Assembly (NCBI GenBank): GCA_029240245.1
Contig: JARBTJ010000033.1
Location: 1-37,321, forward strand
Direction of reading: 5' to 3'
DNA from: Herbinix sp.
Lineage (GTDB): Bacteria > Bacillota > Clostridia > Lachnospirales > Lachnospiraceae
Length of the DNA: 37,321 nt
The translations under genes and the position numbers were made by a program. Below, in pieces: positions 1-9,649 of the stretch. The notes beneath the pieces were generated by a model, which was not told where the DNA came from, made no database searches, and worked only from the letters and a program-made list of their open reading frames with translations. The first letter of the stretch is position 1. Each line of letters begins with the position of its first letter.

Positions 1-2
1 TA

Positions 3-2159
3 AAGGTTTCGGTAAATCTTGCTACGGAGAAAGCATCCGTTGAGTATAATTCTGAAATTATCCGACTTTCGGCCATTAAGCAGTGTATCGAGAAAATCGG
101 TTATAAAGCTCTGGAAATAGAGAAAACAAATAACATAGACGAAGATAAACTTCGTAAAGAAAAGGAGATCAAAACTCTTTGGACTAAATTTATCATAGCA
201 ACCGTATTTAGTATTCCGCTTTTATATTTTGCGATGGCACCGATGGTATCCTGGTGGCCGTTTCCGATACCAATGAGTCTTGACCCAATGACTTATCCGT
301 TACGATATGCTTTTCTGCAGATATTCTTAGTAACACCGATTATTATCGCCGGATATAAATTTTACACCGTTGGATTTAAAGCGTTAATACAAAAAAGTCC
401 CAATATGGATTCCCTGGTAGCGATCGGAACAACAGCTGCAGTTATTTTCAGTATTTATAATACCTTTCAAATCGCCGAAGGAAATTTTGGTGCGGTAGAA
501 GGTTTATATTACGAGACGGCAGGAGTGATTATTGCTTTAATTCTTCTGGGTAAATCATTAGAAGCCGTATCCAAGGGTAAAACCTCCGAAGCAATCAAGA
601 AACTAATGGGTCTTGCTCCGAAAACAGCAATCGTCATTCAGGACGGAAAAGAAATTGAGGTTCCGATTGATGAAGTAGAAATCGGTGATATCATCGTGGT
701 AAAGCCGGGTGAGAAAATACCCGTAGACGGTGTTGTTTTGGAAGGTAATACATCGATCGATGAGGCCATGTTAACCGGTGAAAGTATGCCGGTTGATAAA
801 AAATCCGGAGATAAGGTTTATGCAGCTAGTATCAATAAGAACGGTATGATTAAATTTCAAGCGACAAAGGTAGGAAGTGATACTGCACTTGCTCAGATCA
901 TTAAATTGGTAGAGGATGCTCAGGGCTCCAAAGCACCGATTGCTCAGATGGCAGATATTGTATCCGGATATTTTGTACCGATTGTAGTTTCCATTGCGAT
1001 TATCGGATTTTTAGCCTGGTTCTTAACAGGCCATACCTTAGCCTTCTCCCTTACCATATTTATATCCATATTAGTAATCGCATGTCCCTGTGCTTTGGGA
1101 CTTGCAACTCCGACCGCTATTATGGTTGGGACCGGTAAAGGTGCTGAGAACGGAATATTGATCAAGGGCGGGGAAGCACTTGAAACCACTCATAAAATTA
1201 ATACCATTGTACTTGATAAAACAGGAACAATTACGGAAGGTAAACCGGAGGTTACAGATATCATCACAGTGAATGGAATATCCCAAAACCAGCTGCTCCA
1301 GATGGCCGCTTCCGGCGAAAAGGGATCTGAGCATCCATTAGGTGAAGCAATCGTTCGTGGAGCAGAAAAGGCAAAATTAGAATTCTTGAAGGTTGACCAA
1401 TTTGCCGCTATTCCGGGTCATGGTATAGAAGTAACGATGAATGGTAATAAAATATTAATTGGTAATAAAAAGCTGATGGATGAAAGAAAGATATCCATGG
1501 AGGAATTAAAGGCTAAATCAGATCAGCTGGCTGCTGAGGGAAAAACCCCGATGTATATAGCGATGGACAACAAGCTGTCCGGCATTATCGCGGTAGCCGA
1601 CGTAGTGAAGGAAAGCAGTGCAAAAGCAATCAAGAAGCTTAGGTCCATGGGTATTGAGGTAGCAATGATTACCGGGGATAACCAAAAAACGGCGGAAGCA
1701 ATTGCAAAGCAGGTTGGAATTGACCGGGTACTTGCCGAGGTACTTCCTCAGGATAAATCCAATGAAGTCAAGAAGCTTCAGGCAGAAGGTAAAAAGGTAT
1801 GTATGGTAGGTGACGGTATCAATGATGCTCCGGCTTTAGCTCAGGCGGACATTGGTATGGCGATTGGATCAGGAACGGATGTTGCTATGGAATCTGCTGA
1901 TATCGTTCTGATGAGAAGTGATTTGATGGATGTTCCAACAGCAATTCATTTAAGCAAAAGCACCATCCGAAACATTAAGCAAAACCTGTTCTGGGCTTTC
2001 GGTTATAACGTCGCAGGTATCCCGATTGCAGCAGGTATCTTATATCTCCTTGGTGGACCGCTCTTAAATCCAATCTTTGCAGCGATGGCCATGGCGTTCA
2101 GTTCCGTTTCCGTAGTAAGTAATGCTCTTAGATTAAAAAGATTTAAGGCATTTCACTAA
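3..2159 (+). CDS. copA: Copper-translocating P-type ATPase, 5' partial
   Basis: This is a P1B-type ATPase that exports Cu(I) across the cytoplasmic membrane using ATP. The reading frame is open from base 3, so the start lies upstream of the window. The first ~40 residues are the C-terminal half of a heavy-metal-associated (HMA) domain whose CxxC is not in the window. Seen motifs are the actuator TGES (774-785), the membrane metal site CPC (1083-1091), the phosphorylation motif DKTGT (1215-1229) and the hinge GDGIND (1809-1826). The CPC motif and the flanking Cu-type helices favour Cu(I)/Ag(I) over Zn/Cd. About 718 residues are visible, close to the full core of the family. A lipoprotein and a CopZ-like chaperone follow on the same strand, which supports a copper detoxification operon. 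The motif evidence is strong; the metal is inferred. Confidence 0.96.
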   Translation, partial: KVSVNLATEKASVEYNSEIIRLSAIKQCIEKIGYKALEIEKTNNIDEDKLRKEKEIKTLWTKFIIATVFSIPLLYFAMAPMVSWWPFPIPMSLDPMTYPLRYAFLQIFLVTPIIIAGYKFYTVGFKALIQKSPNMDSLVAIGTTAAVIFSIYNTFQIAEGNFGAVEGLYYETAGVIIALILLGKSLEAVSKGKTSEAIKKLMGLAPKTAIVIQDGKEIEVPIDEVEIGDIIVVKPGEKIPVDGVVLEGNTSIDEAMLTGESMPVDKKSGDKVYAASINKNGMIKFQATKVGSDTALAQIIKLVEDAQGSKAPIAQMADIVSGYFVPIVVSIAIIGFLAWFLTGHTLAFSLTIFISILVIACPCALGLATPTAIMVGTGKGAENGILIKGGEALETTHKINTIVLDKTGTITEGKPEVTDIITVNGISQNQLLQMAASGEKGSEHPLGEAIVRGAEKAKLEFLKVDQFAAIPGHGIEVTMNGNKILIGNKKLMDERKISMEELKAKSDQLAAEGKTPMYIAMDNKLSGIIAVADVVKESSAKAIKKLRSMGIEVAMITGDNQKTAEAIAKQVGIDRVLAEVLPQDKSNEVKKLQAEGKKVCMVGDGINDAPALAQADIGMAIGSGTDVAMESADIVLMRSDLMDVPTAIHLSKSTIRNIKQNLFWAFGYNVAGIPIAAGILYLLGGPLLNPIFAAMAMAFSSVSVVSNALRLKRFKAFH

Positions 2160-2216
2160 ATAAAATACGAATAAAATTCAAATCAAAAATCGTGAATAAA
2201 GAAAGGTATATTTCTC

Positions 2217-2900
2217 ATGAAAAAGAAACTATTATTATCTGTTTTATCATTATCCGCTCTTATTGGGCTTTCCGGCTGTAACAAACTTGATGTGGTAGGA
2301 GATACTTCAGTAAAATCCTTTGATGCCGTTTTAAAAACAGCAGAATACCAGCTTGCAATTGATGAAGCCAACAACAGCTGGTCACTTACTGCACCGGATC
2401 AGAGTGTAAGATTTGTATGGAGTTCGGACTATAGTAAAACCCAGAACTATGATGCATTTTTAGAGACGGATGCAAAGCCGTTTATCGATGCGGGACTCGA
2501 TGCTTCAAAATTACCTGAGGGTATGCTGGTCGGAGATAAAATTATTGTAGGAACCGAATTCGGTAATGACAAGCTTACTTATGAAGGTGATGTTACAGCG
2601 TTAAAATCATACGAGCAGATTGTTAAGCTCTATCGTGATTCTGTTAAATATCATGCAGCATTGGATCATTACGGTGTTGATTTAATGAATGGAAATATGT
2701 TTGAATGGGCAAAAGATATGAGTAAAAATGATAAGGACATCGTATATGTATTAAATCCCCAGGTGTTTATCGAGGCTGGTGTTGATCCGCAAAAGGTTGA
2801 GGGCTGGGTCTTTGCTAAAGTTGAAACCATGGATGATAAAGGCAAGAAAATAGAAGTTGATAAATTCTTAAAGCCATTTGACTTGGACGGGAAACAGTAA
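2217..2900 (+). CDS. Unknown lipoprotein in the copper locus
   Basis: This is a 227-residue predicted lipoprotein of a family I do not recognise. The N-terminus has a basic MKKK stretch, a hydrophobic segment and a lipobox (LSGC, Cys21), so it should be lipid-anchored on the outer face of the membrane. The mature part is acidic, rich in Asp/Lys and aromatic residues, and has no cluster of Cys, His or Met that would suggest a classical copper site. An AGAAAGG element lies about 10 bases before the ATG. It sits 57 bases after copA and 67 bases before the CopZ-like gene, so cotranscription is likely. A role in sensing or handling metal at the envelope is inferred from position only. Confidence 0.85.
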   Translation: MKKKLLLSVLSLSALIGLSGCNKLDVVGDTSVKSFDAVLKTAEYQLAIDEANNSWSLTAPDQSVRFVWSSDYSKTQNYDAFLETDAKPFIDAGLDASKLPEGMLVGDKIIVGTEFGNDKLTYEGDVTALKSYEQIVKLYRDSVKYHAALDHYGVDLMNGNMFEWAKDMSKNDKDIVYVLNPQVFIEAGVDPQKVEGWVFAKVETMDDKGKKIEVDKFLKPFDLDGKQ

Positions 2901-2967
2901 GAAAGTATATCTTGTATAATTTAAGAAAACTATATTACAATAAGAAGATAAACAGGAGGATATAATC

Positions 2968-3177
2968 ATGAAAAATGTAATTTTAAATGTAAACGGGATG
3001 TCCTGCTCCCATTGCGAGAATGCAGTAAAAAAGGCAGTTGGCAGCCTTGAAGGAGTAGCAAATGTATCGGTGGATTTAAATGGAAAGACAGTTACCGTAG
3101 ATTATGACGAGTCAAAGGTTACATTAGATAATATCAAATATGAAATAGATGATCAGGGTTATGAGGTAGTTAGTTAA
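2968..3177 (+). CDS. copZ: CopZ-like copper chaperone (HMA domain)
   Basis: This 69-residue protein is a single HMA fold that binds Cu(I) in the cytoplasm and would hand it to CopA. The metal motif GMSCSHC is at residues 10-16, with Cys13 and Cys16 as ligands. The DDQGYEV ending is typical of this family, whose members are usually 65-75 residues long. The start is preceded by AGGAGG with good spacing. It lies last in the copA-lipoprotein-copZ run and is followed by a hairpin at 3186-3218. A role with mercury or another soft metal cannot be excluded from the motif alone, but the copA neighbour makes copper most likely. Confidence 0.93.
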   Translation: MKNVILNVNGMSCSHCENAVKKAVGSLEGVANVSVDLNGKTVTVDYDESKVTLDNIKYEIDDQGYEVVS

Positions 3178-3185
3178 TGATCAAG

Positions 3186-3218
3186 AGGAGACGCTGAATG
3201 TACATTTAGGCGTCTCCT
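3186..3218 (+). terminator. Hairpin after copZ
   Basis: A 9-bp perfect stem (AGGAGACGC with GCGTCTCCT) encloses a 15-base loop that itself contains the palindrome AATGTACATT. No T-run follows, so it may be a weak terminator, a processing site or an operator rather than a strong terminator. Confidence 0.5.
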
Positions 3219-3225
3219 ATTGCTA

Positions 3226-3254
3226 TTGATGGAGGCATAACTCTGATATATAAT
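3226..3254 (+). promoter_or_regulatory. Sigma-A type promoter of the two-component operon
   Basis: TTGATG (3226-3231), a 17-bp spacer and a consensus TATAAT (3249-3254) lie 78 bases upstream of the response regulator. This suggests the two-component genes are transcribed separately from copA-copZ. Confidence 0.6.
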
Positions 3255-3331
3255 CGTATTAACAACAGGATATGGTAAGTGATCCCTGACAACCGGATTC
3301 TTAAATTTTATTAAGGAAGGGTACGCAAGAT

Positions 3332-4033
3332 ATGAGTAATCCTACAAAAAAAATACTTGTGGTAGATGATGAAATAAAGATAATTGAAGTAGTGAAATCC
3401 TTTCTGGAAAGCAAAGGTTTTCTTGTATTCTCTGCGAAGAATGGCAGGAAAGCTATGGAAGTATTTGAGAAAGAGAACATATCCATGGTCCTGCTTGATC
3501 TTATGTTACCGGAATTGTCCGGTGAGGAGGTCTGCCGGATGATAAGGAAGAAATCAAAGGTTCCGATTATCATGCTGACAGCCAAAGCTGAGGAGCAGGA
3601 TTTGTTAAGTGGACTGGGAATCGGTGCGGATGATTATATTACAAAACCCTTCAGCCTAAAAGCTTTACTTGCCAGAATGGAGGCAGTACTGCGCAGATCA
3701 GGCGATGATTTGCAGTTGACACATCAAAAAAAATCCTTTCTGGAGGGTGATTTGACCATTGATTTAGACAGTAGAATTATATGTAAAAATTCGATAGAGA
3801 TAAAACTCACTCCGAATGAATATCGCATATTAACCACCCTGATCAAATATCCGAATAAAGTGTTTACCAGGGATGAATTAATTACATCAGCCTTTGACAG
3901 TGATTTTGACGGTTTCGATCGGACCATTGACAGTCATATTAAAAATATCAGACAGAAAATTGAATCCGATCCTAAGAATCCGGTTTATGTGAAAACAGTT
4001 CACGGGATAGGTTATAAATTTGGGGGTGAGTGA
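3332..4033 (+). CDS. OmpR/PhoB-family response regulator
   Basis: This 233-residue protein is a DNA-binding response regulator. The receiver domain (about residues 7-120) has the acidic pair Asp12/Asp13, the phospho-acceptor Asp56 in LLDLMLP, Thr84 and Lys106. The C-terminal half is a winged helix with the KLTPNEYRIL and HGIGYKF signatures of the OmpR group. The start has AAGGAAGG upstream. The stop codon directly abuts the GTG start of the kinase gene, so the two are coexpressed. Position next to copA/copZ suggests, but does not prove, that copper or envelope stress is the signal. Confidence 0.95.
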   Translation: MSNPTKKILVVDDEIKIIEVVKSFLESKGFLVFSAKNGRKAMEVFEKENISMVLLDLMLPELSGEEVCRMIRKKSKVPIIMLTAKAEEQDLLSGLGIGADDYITKPFSLKALLARMEAVLRRSGDDLQLTHQKKSFLEGDLTIDLDSRIICKNSIEIKLTPNEYRILTTLIKYPNKVFTRDELITSAFDSDFDGFDRTIDSHIKNIRQKIESDPKNPVYVKTVHGIGYKFGGE

Positions 4034-5425
4034 GTGAAACGAAGTATCAATTCCAGAGTATCGTCTTCCATAGCCGTTATCGTACTTTTGACGGTTGCAA
4101 TCATAAGCTTCCTATCCAATTATTTTATTAACCGTCAGTTTACGGAGTATATCGCCAGGCAGATGGAATTAAAAACACAAGTGATAACCTCCAGTCTCGG
4201 CGGACAATATAATACGTTTACACGGCAATGGGATTTGCATTATATCAATGCCATAGGAATGACCTCACTGTATGAGGGGTATATCATTAAGGTCTATGAT
4301 GCGGACGGTAATACCTTATGGGATGCGCAGGCCCATGATATGAGTCTTTGCAAAATAATCATGGAGGATATATCGGAACGGATGAGAATAAAATATCCTC
4401 AGCTTGAAGGTGAGTTTATATCCACCAAGGATAGTCTCTATCGAGGGGATAAAAACATAGGTTCCGTCAGTATCAGTTACTTTGGACCTTTCTTCTTAAA
4501 TGAAAATGATTTCCGGTTTTTAAAGGAATTAAATACAATATTAATCACGATTGGTGTAGCGGCGCTAATTCTATCAATCATAGCAGGATATTTGCTGGCA
4601 AAGAGGCTTAGTAAACCTATATTAAATACCGTCGAGGCAACAAAACAGATTGCTGATGGTAATTATGAGATACGTTTAGATGAGGAAACGAATACCAGGG
4701 AATTAGATATGCTGACCGGTTCCATTAATCACTTGGCTGCTTCTTTGCAAAATTTAGAAATGTTAAGAAAACAGCTGACTGCCGATGTAGCTCATGAGCT
4801 TCGTACACCGATTTCTATACTACAGTCCCATATGGAAGCCATGATGGATGGGATATGGCAGCCGACGAATGAACGCTTACAAAGCTGCTACGATGAGACC
4901 GTTCGAATAGGTAAATTAGTCAATGACCTGGATAAACTTGCGAAAATCGAAAGTGAAAACATAAAACTTGAGAAGTCAGATATCAGGCTTACTGAACTTA
5001 TTAATAAAATTATAATTAGCTTTGAAAAGGAATTATCCGATAAGAAATTGGTTGCACGAATCACGGGACCTGATGCCAGGATACGGGCCGATGGGGACAG
5101 AATAACGCAGGTAATGGTAAATCTCTTTTCGAATGCGATAAAGTATTCAAAGGAAGAGGGCGAAATCCTTTTTGAAATTCTTGAAAATAATGACCAAACA
5201 GGATTTGTTCTTCGAGATAATGGCATTGGTATCCCGGAAGAGGAAATACCTTATATATTTGAGCGTTTCTACCGGGCAGATAAATCCCGCAATCGATTAA
5301 CCGGAGGCTCCGGAATCGGTCTTACAATCGTAAAATCCATTGTCGAAGCTCACGGCGGTACTGTTAAGGCAGAGAGTAAGTTAAATGAAGGAAGTTCATT
5401 TACAGTCCTACTGCCAAAAAAGTAA
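4034..5425 (+). CDS. Sensor histidine kinase with HAMP domain
   Basis: This 463-residue membrane kinase is the likely partner of the preceding regulator. It starts at GTG right after the regulator's stop, with GGGGGTGAG as ribosome binding site. Seen in order are one N-terminal membrane helix (residues ~12-33), an extracytoplasmic sensing region of ~130 residues, a second helix (~168-190), a HAMP linker, the H-box DVAHELRTP with His254, the N-box (LFSNAIKYS), and the G1/F/G2 boxes (DNGIGIP, IFERFYR, GGSGIGLTIV). All catalytic motifs look intact. The sensing region has no obvious metal-binding cluster and I do not recognise its fold, so the stimulus is unknown. Confidence 0.95.
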   Translation: MKRSINSRVSSSIAVIVLLTVAIISFLSNYFINRQFTEYIARQMELKTQVITSSLGGQYNTFTRQWDLHYINAIGMTSLYEGYIIKVYDADGNTLWDAQAHDMSLCKIIMEDISERMRIKYPQLEGEFISTKDSLYRGDKNIGSVSISYFGPFFLNENDFRFLKELNTILITIGVAALILSIIAGYLLAKRLSKPILNTVEATKQIADGNYEIRLDEETNTRELDMLTGSINHLAASLQNLEMLRKQLTADVAHELRTPISILQSHMEAMMDGIWQPTNERLQSCYDETVRIGKLVNDLDKLAKIESENIKLEKSDIRLTELINKIIISFEKELSDKKLVARITGPDARIRADGDRITQVMVNLFSNAIKYSKEEGEILFEILENNDQTGFVLRDNGIGIPEEEIPYIFERFYRADKSRNRLTGGSGIGLTIVKSIVEAHGGTVKAESKLNEGSSFTVLLPKK

Positions 5426-5516
5426 AGATAAAGGATTTCTCCATAAAACCTTCATATGAAATCAGTATAATAACCTTAGATAGAACATGATTAGAGCATA
5501 ACCAGGAGGAAAGAAA

Positions 5517-5783
5517 ATGAATTGCCATGATGATCAAAATAAGAAGTGCAACCCAATAAAAAAAACATTCCATCTGATATTATGCTGTGGGCTACCGATT
5601 TTAATTGTATTCCTATTACCGTTTATCGCTAAATTAAGTCCGGCTGCAGCAGGTTTTTTCGGAACTATAGCTCCCTTTATCTGTCCGGTCATGATGATTG
5701 GTATGATGGTAGTAATGCATCGAAATAATAAAAAGGTTCAGGAAGATGCACAAGTTTCTAACCAAATAAAGAAAGTAGAATAA
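5517..5783 (+). CDS. Small Cys/Met-rich membrane protein
   Basis: This 88-residue protein is of unknown function. The short N-terminus contains Cys3, His4 and Cys11. Two hydrophobic segments follow (residues ~18-38 and ~47-67). The first begins with the pair Cys23-Cys24. The second contains CPVMMIGMMVVMH with Cys56, five Met and His68. Such soft-ligand residues inside or beside membrane helices are what one would expect in a Cu(I)-handling protein, but this is inference. The start has AGGAGG eight bases upstream. It lies 91 bases after the kinase gene and is followed by a clear terminator at 5797-5833, so it ends the copper locus. Confidence 0.8.
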   Translation: MNCHDDQNKKCNPIKKTFHLILCCGLPILIVFLLPFIAKLSPAAAGFFGTIAPFICPVMMIGMMVVMHRNNKKVQEDAQVSNQIKKVE

Positions 5784-5796
5784 TTATATCGGAAAC

Positions 5797-5833
5797 GTGA
5801 GGATTGAGAAATAGCAGCTCAATCCTTACTTTT
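5797..5833 (+). terminator. Rho-independent terminator
   Basis: A 12-bp stem (GTGAGGATTGAG with CTCAATCCTTAC, one G-U pair) and a 9-base loop are followed by TTTT. It closes the copper/two-component region. Confidence 0.8.
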
Positions 5834-6038
5834 ATATTTCTGTAAACCTGTAAAGCATGTTTTTCCCGGTTAAAGTGGTTTTCATATATCACATATAATA
5901 TAGGCGGTATACATGGAAAATCTGACCATCCAATAATTACCGTGCCAATATTCATAATTTGTTCATATTTCGTTTGTATAATAATTTTGTAACAAATTTA
6001 ATATCTTTGTAATTAATTATTACATAAACGGAGGTTCT

Positions 6039-7151
6039 ATGATCAAAATACATAAGATTATTACAGGCTGCTTAGTTGGTACTATGGTATGGTCCTTTCA
6101 TCCTGTTGTTACAGAAGCAGCAGAAATGCCGATAGCCGGAATAGATTTAGTAATAGATGATTTTTATGAGAATAATGAGAATTCAGAGAAGGATATTACA
6201 AAATATTTAGAAACACTTTATCGGGGGATTTCCTTTGCAAAGGTTACAAATTATGTGAATATCCGCAGTAAGGCAAACGAGGAGAGTGAAATTCTTGGTA
6301 AATTGTATAATAACTGCGCAGCTACCATCATAGATAAAAAAGATGATTGGTATCAAGTGAAGTCAGGGTCAGTTACCGGCTACATAAAAGCCGATTATCT
6401 TATTATCGGTGAGCAGGCAGAAGAATTATCGACGAAATTAGGCTACAATGTAGCAAAAATTACTGCCTCTGCATTAAAGGTAAGAAAAGAGGCAAGTACC
6501 GAGTCTGATATTATTACCTTGCTGCCGGTTGGTGAGGAGTTGAAAGTATTAAAGCAGCAAGATGGCTGGGCAAAGGTTTTCGTAGATAATAATACCACCG
6601 GTTACGTTTCAACAGATTATGTGAAAGTCAGCTGGGAATATGAAGAAGCAGTGTCCATTCAGGAAGAACGGGAAAGACTTGAGGAAGAGGAAGCATCAAG
6701 TGAGGTGCAAACAAGTGGTAATTCCGGTTCCGGCAAATCGAAGCAGGAAATTACGTTAAGCAGCAATGCTTCAGATACCTCCGGTACCTCATCCTTACGT
6801 TCGAATATCATAAATTATGCGAAGCGCTTTCTTGGAAACCCTTACGAGTGGGGTGGAACCAGCCTGACCAATGGTACGGATTGTTCCGGCTTTACCCAAT
6901 CAGTTCTAGAAAATTATGGCATATATATTCCTCGTACTTCGAGAGCACAGGCTTCCAGCGGCCGAAGAGTATCTGTTAGTAATATAAAACCGGGTGACTT
7001 GGTATTTTATTCAAAAAATGGAACAATTAATCATGTAGCATTATATATCGGCAATGGAAGAGTAATCAGTGCGAGCAGCCCAAGCACGGGAATACGAATA
7101 ACTGATTTATACTATAGGACGCCTGTGAAAGCTGTAAATTATATAGATTAA
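6039..7151 (+). CDS. Secreted SH3b-NlpC/P60 peptidoglycan endopeptidase
   Basis: This 370-residue cell-wall hydrolase probably cleaves the peptide stems of peptidoglycan. A signal peptide covers about residues 1-28. Two bacterial SH3 domains follow (about 75-135 and 140-202), each with the usual NIRSKA/KVRKEA-type pattern and a closing GYI/GYV motif. Then come a charged, possibly coiled linker (EERERLEEEE) and a Ser/Gly-rich spacer. The C-terminal NlpC/P60 domain (about 258-370) carries Cys282 in TDCSGF and His332 in INHVALYIG, the expected catalytic pair. CGGAGG precedes the start. The following gene starts 50 bases downstream and may be cotranscribed. All key residues seem intact. Confidence 0.93.
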   Translation: MIKIHKIITGCLVGTMVWSFHPVVTEAAEMPIAGIDLVIDDFYENNENSEKDITKYLETLYRGISFAKVTNYVNIRSKANEESEILGKLYNNCAATIIDKKDDWYQVKSGSVTGYIKADYLIIGEQAEELSTKLGYNVAKITASALKVRKEASTESDIITLLPVGEELKVLKQQDGWAKVFVDNNTTGYVSTDYVKVSWEYEEAVSIQEERERLEEEEASSEVQTSGNSGSGKSKQEITLSSNASDTSGTSSLRSNIINYAKRFLGNPYEWGGTSLTNGTDCSGFTQSVLENYGIYIPRTSRAQASSGRRVSVSNIKPGDLVFYSKNGTINHVALYIGNGRVISASSPSTGIRITDLYYRTPVKAVNYID

Positions 7152-7201
7152 TTTACTGAATGAAAAAACGATATTGTATATCGGATCAGAAAGGAAGAAC
7201 T

Positions 7202-7957
7202 ATGCTACGACAACGGAAGTATTACATAACGGCCGGAGCGATTCTATTTGCTTTTCTTATGCTATTTATGATAAATCAAAAGGATAGTACAAATAATCAA
7301 ACCGGCAATAAAGAATTAGGTAATGAAGAAGCCAGGACGGAATCATCTGTAAAAGATGAGGTGACAACCAACGAAAATGAACTTATCAAAGAAGATAACA
7401 CCTTAAGTATTGCAAATGATATTGCTGCAGAGAGTAGTTTGGATGCATCAGAAGCCGAGGAAGAACTAAGAATGGCCGAAATCAGCGAAGACACTAAGGA
7501 TGAGGTGCATGAATTAATTAAACTATATTATAATGTCAAAGTTAAATTAAGTAAGGATTTATTGATGACAACAAGCCAGGAGGAAGAAGATAAAACAATA
7601 GCTTCCATTGAAAAGAAGAGAGAAGTAATAGAAAAATATAAAAATATTAAAACTGTATTGAAACCAGGACTAAAACCAAATACATATGTAGTGTTTACAA
7701 CCTATGATACAAAGCTAAATAATATTGATTCTTTAGTACCCGGAATGAGCTTGCTCTACCTGGTAAGTAACGAAAAGGGTAAATTAAGTATTTATAATGA
7801 TACACCGAGTGATGAGTTATCCGGTTATTTCGAGCAAATGACAAGGGAAGAAGATATCAAGAAGCTGATTGATGAGGTAAATACAAAATTGGCTGCTGTA
7901 ATCACAGAGGATGCCGCCCTTAAGGAATTGGTTGAATATTTAAAAGCTGCATCATAG
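7202..7957 (+). CDS. Unknown membrane-anchored protein
   Basis: This 251-residue protein is not recognised. An upstream in-frame ATG at 7160 exists, but the ATG at 7202 is preceded by AAAGGAAG at proper spacing and is preferred. The N-terminus has basic residues (RQRKYY) and one membrane helix (~residues 8-26). A Thr/Asn/Glu-rich stretch follows, and then a helical, charged domain (about 85-250). It should be tethered to the membrane with its bulk outside. The short distance to the NlpC/P60 gene and the terminator at 8112-8157 suggest a two-gene unit. A cell-wall role is guessed from context only. Confidence 0.78.
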   Translation: MLRQRKYYITAGAILFAFLMLFMINQKDSTNNQTGNKELGNEEARTESSVKDEVTTNENELIKEDNTLSIANDIAAESSLDASEAEEELRMAEISEDTKDEVHELIKLYYNVKVKLSKDLLMTTSQEEEDKTIASIEKKREVIEKYKNIKTVLKPGLKPNTYVVFTTYDTKLNNIDSLVPGMSLLYLVSNEKGKLSIYNDTPSDELSGYFEQMTREEDIKKLIDEVNTKLAAVITEDAALKELVEYLKAAS

Positions 7958-8056
7958 ACGAAAGGGAAAACGTTTATGAATGGTACATAGTAAATTAGCC
8001 AACATAGCACTTATGAGGCTGATTATCTTATGAAAGAGCTCTTTATCAGAATGAGT

Positions 8057-8086
8057 ATAAATAATAAAGGCATAAATAATAAAGGC
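8057..8086. repeat. Tandem 15-bp direct repeat (two copies)
   Basis: Two perfect head-to-tail copies of ATAAATAATAAAGGC lie between the membrane-protein gene and the terminator at 8112. Function unknown. Confidence 0.8.
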
Positions 8087-8111
8087 ATACAATATATTGA
8101 CATATATATGG

Positions 8112-8157
8112 AGTTGATAGGTACTGGCTTACTCGCTAGTACCTATCAACTTCTTTT
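8112..8157 (+). terminator. Rho-independent terminator
   Basis: A 14-bp perfect stem (AGTTGATAGGTACT with its complement ending at 8151) and a 12-base loop are followed by TTCTTTT. It probably ends the 6039-7957 unit and shields the convergent acetyltransferase gene. Confidence 0.85.
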
Positions 8158-8222
8158 GGCATACAAAATCAATTGTGAACTTTCTGGAATCCGAAAAATG
8201 AAGGATACAATATGTATTACTG

Positions 8223-9392
8223 TTAAACAGCGTCAGCCGGGAAAATATACAGTGGTAAGGGTAGCCAAGTTTTAATTGCCGTCGGCAGTGGATTCCGCAA
8301 AGCAGAATAATTCCCAAACAGAACGGACATAGCTTCCAGATGGTGGAATTCATAGTCGGCTTTTTGTTCGGTCGGAATAACGCTTACAAGATTGTCCTTT
8401 ACGGAAATGAAAAGCTTTTCATCTCTCTTCTTACCATGAATCAATAAGCATATTTCCCCATCGGCAAGTTGATCGTATTGTGCTTTCAAGGTTAAGAAGG
8501 CCTTAATTACCTTATCATAATGAAATACGGAAAAATTATCATCATCCTTAACGGTTACCTGTTCAGAAATCACTGACAGGGCATCTGCAAACTTACGCTG
8601 ATAATCGGGAATCTCCACGGTAAGGCCACTCTTCGCGTGGGTGATAATAAAATCTGCGATCACATCCGTGATATCATCCGCTTGCTTTAATATGATTTCC
8701 TTTATCGTATTATTACCATAACAGAGCAGATAGCCTGAAAAGCTTTGTTCTTCGTAAATTCCGTAAATTGCTACATCAGTCCATGTCTTTAGTATATCGT
8801 AATGTTTTTCGGCTTCACGTTCATAATAAAACGGTTGCGTCTGTTGTAACTTAAGTATTTCCTCTAATATTTCGATATCAGTTTCCTTCACCGGGAGGAA
8901 CTGAAATTTGACTTTATGTTCCTTTCCAAGTACATGTTGAATATTACTTTCGTCCAGCCAGAAGCTGCTTTTCCTGCCAACAATCTCGTAGGAAAAATAA
9001 GCATAACGGTTGCGCTTACCACTAAGCACGGAAAAATCCACATCCTCGGACAGCATTCCCGCTACCGCTTGATTCATTAATTCCTTCATATAGCCTTTGG
9101 AACGGCTATAGGGATGGACGGCTACATTTCCGATGCCTTGATAATTTAAAGTCATACCGCATACGTTTATAGTTCCAGGAAAGGAACCGACGGCTGCCTT
9201 GATGCGGCCATCTTCCAAGGCAAGGTAATTATAGCCACAGGGATGATATTCCTTTTTATAGAGCTTTGGCAATAAGCGGTAGAAATCGTTATCTTTTCCA
9301 TTCATATTAAAAACATAGTTAATCAGATCAATAAATTCGTCCTGATCGGTATCATTTCCTTTTCTATATTGGACCAATAATTCTTCCTGCAT
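8223..9392 (-). CDS. Eis-like GNAT N-acetyltransferase
   Basis: This 389-residue protein resembles the Eis group of acetyltransferases. An N-terminal GNAT domain contains the acetyl-CoA binding stretch NVAVHPYSRSKGYMKELM (pattern R-x-x-G-Y/x-M). A second GNAT-like part follows, and the C-terminus (about 290-389) looks like a sterol-carrier-type domain (EICLLIHG...LFISVKDN...). Family members acetylate amines on small molecules or peptides; the substrate here is unknown. The ribosome binding site GGGGG precedes the ATG. A promoter-like TTGATA-17-TATATT lies upstream at 9440-9468. Length agrees with the ~400 residues usual for the family. Confidence 0.85.
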   Translation of the reverse strand: MQEELLVQYRKGNDTDQDEFIDLINYVFNMNGKDNDFYRLLPKLYKKEYHPCGYNYLALEDGRIKAAVGSFPGTINVCGMTLNYQGIGNVAVHPYSRSKGYMKELMNQAVAGMLSEDVDFSVLSGKRNRYAYFSYEIVGRKSSFWLDESNIQHVLGKEHKVKFQFLPVKETDIEILEEILKLQQTQPFYYEREAEKHYDILKTWTDVAIYGIYEEQSFSGYLLCYGNNTIKEIILKQADDITDVIADFIITHAKSGLTVEIPDYQRKFADALSVISEQVTVKDDDNFSVFHYDKVIKAFLTLKAQYDQLADGEICLLIHGKKRDEKLFISVKDNLVSVIPTEQKADYEFHHLEAMSVLFGNYSALRNPLPTAIKTWLPLPLYIFPADAV

Positions 9393-9439
9393 TTTTTAAC
9401 CCCCAAATTATTTTCTACATGATTTATTCCCATGTTTCT

Positions 9440-9468
9440 AATATACAATTCCTTAACATAAATATCAA
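9440..9468 (-). promoter_or_regulatory. Promoter of the acetyltransferase gene
   Basis: On the minus strand, TTGATA (9468-9463), a 17-bp spacer and TATATT (9445-9440) lie 48 bases upstream of the acetyltransferase start. Confidence 0.6.
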
Positions 9469-9565
9469 GTATATCCTTTAGGGACATACATTCCCCCTGC
9501 TTTTCTTGTATAAAATACGAAAATATGACACCTGCAAAAAAAGTAAAAATTTATGAAAGACATTA

Positions 9566-9594
9566 TTGACATATAATATTATATGGTGTATAGT
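9566..9594 (+). promoter_or_regulatory. Promoter of the padR operon with palindromic operator candidate
   Basis: A consensus TTGACA (9566-9571), a 17-bp spacer and TATAGT (9589-9594) precede padR. The spacer start contains a perfect 14-bp palindrome ATATAATATTATAT (9571-9584). Its position between the -35 and -10 boxes suits an autorepressor site for PadR (inference). Confidence 0.65.
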
Positions 9595-9649
9595 ATTATT
9601 AAATCAACAATATTGTGATAAAAAAAGTACCAGAAAGGGAGTGGATGTT

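Noticed and set aside
8030..8275. 81-codon plus-strand ORF after the membrane-protein gene
   Set aside because: It spans a strong terminator (8112-8157) and overlaps the end of the acetyltransferase gene; no good ribosome binding site and no family features.
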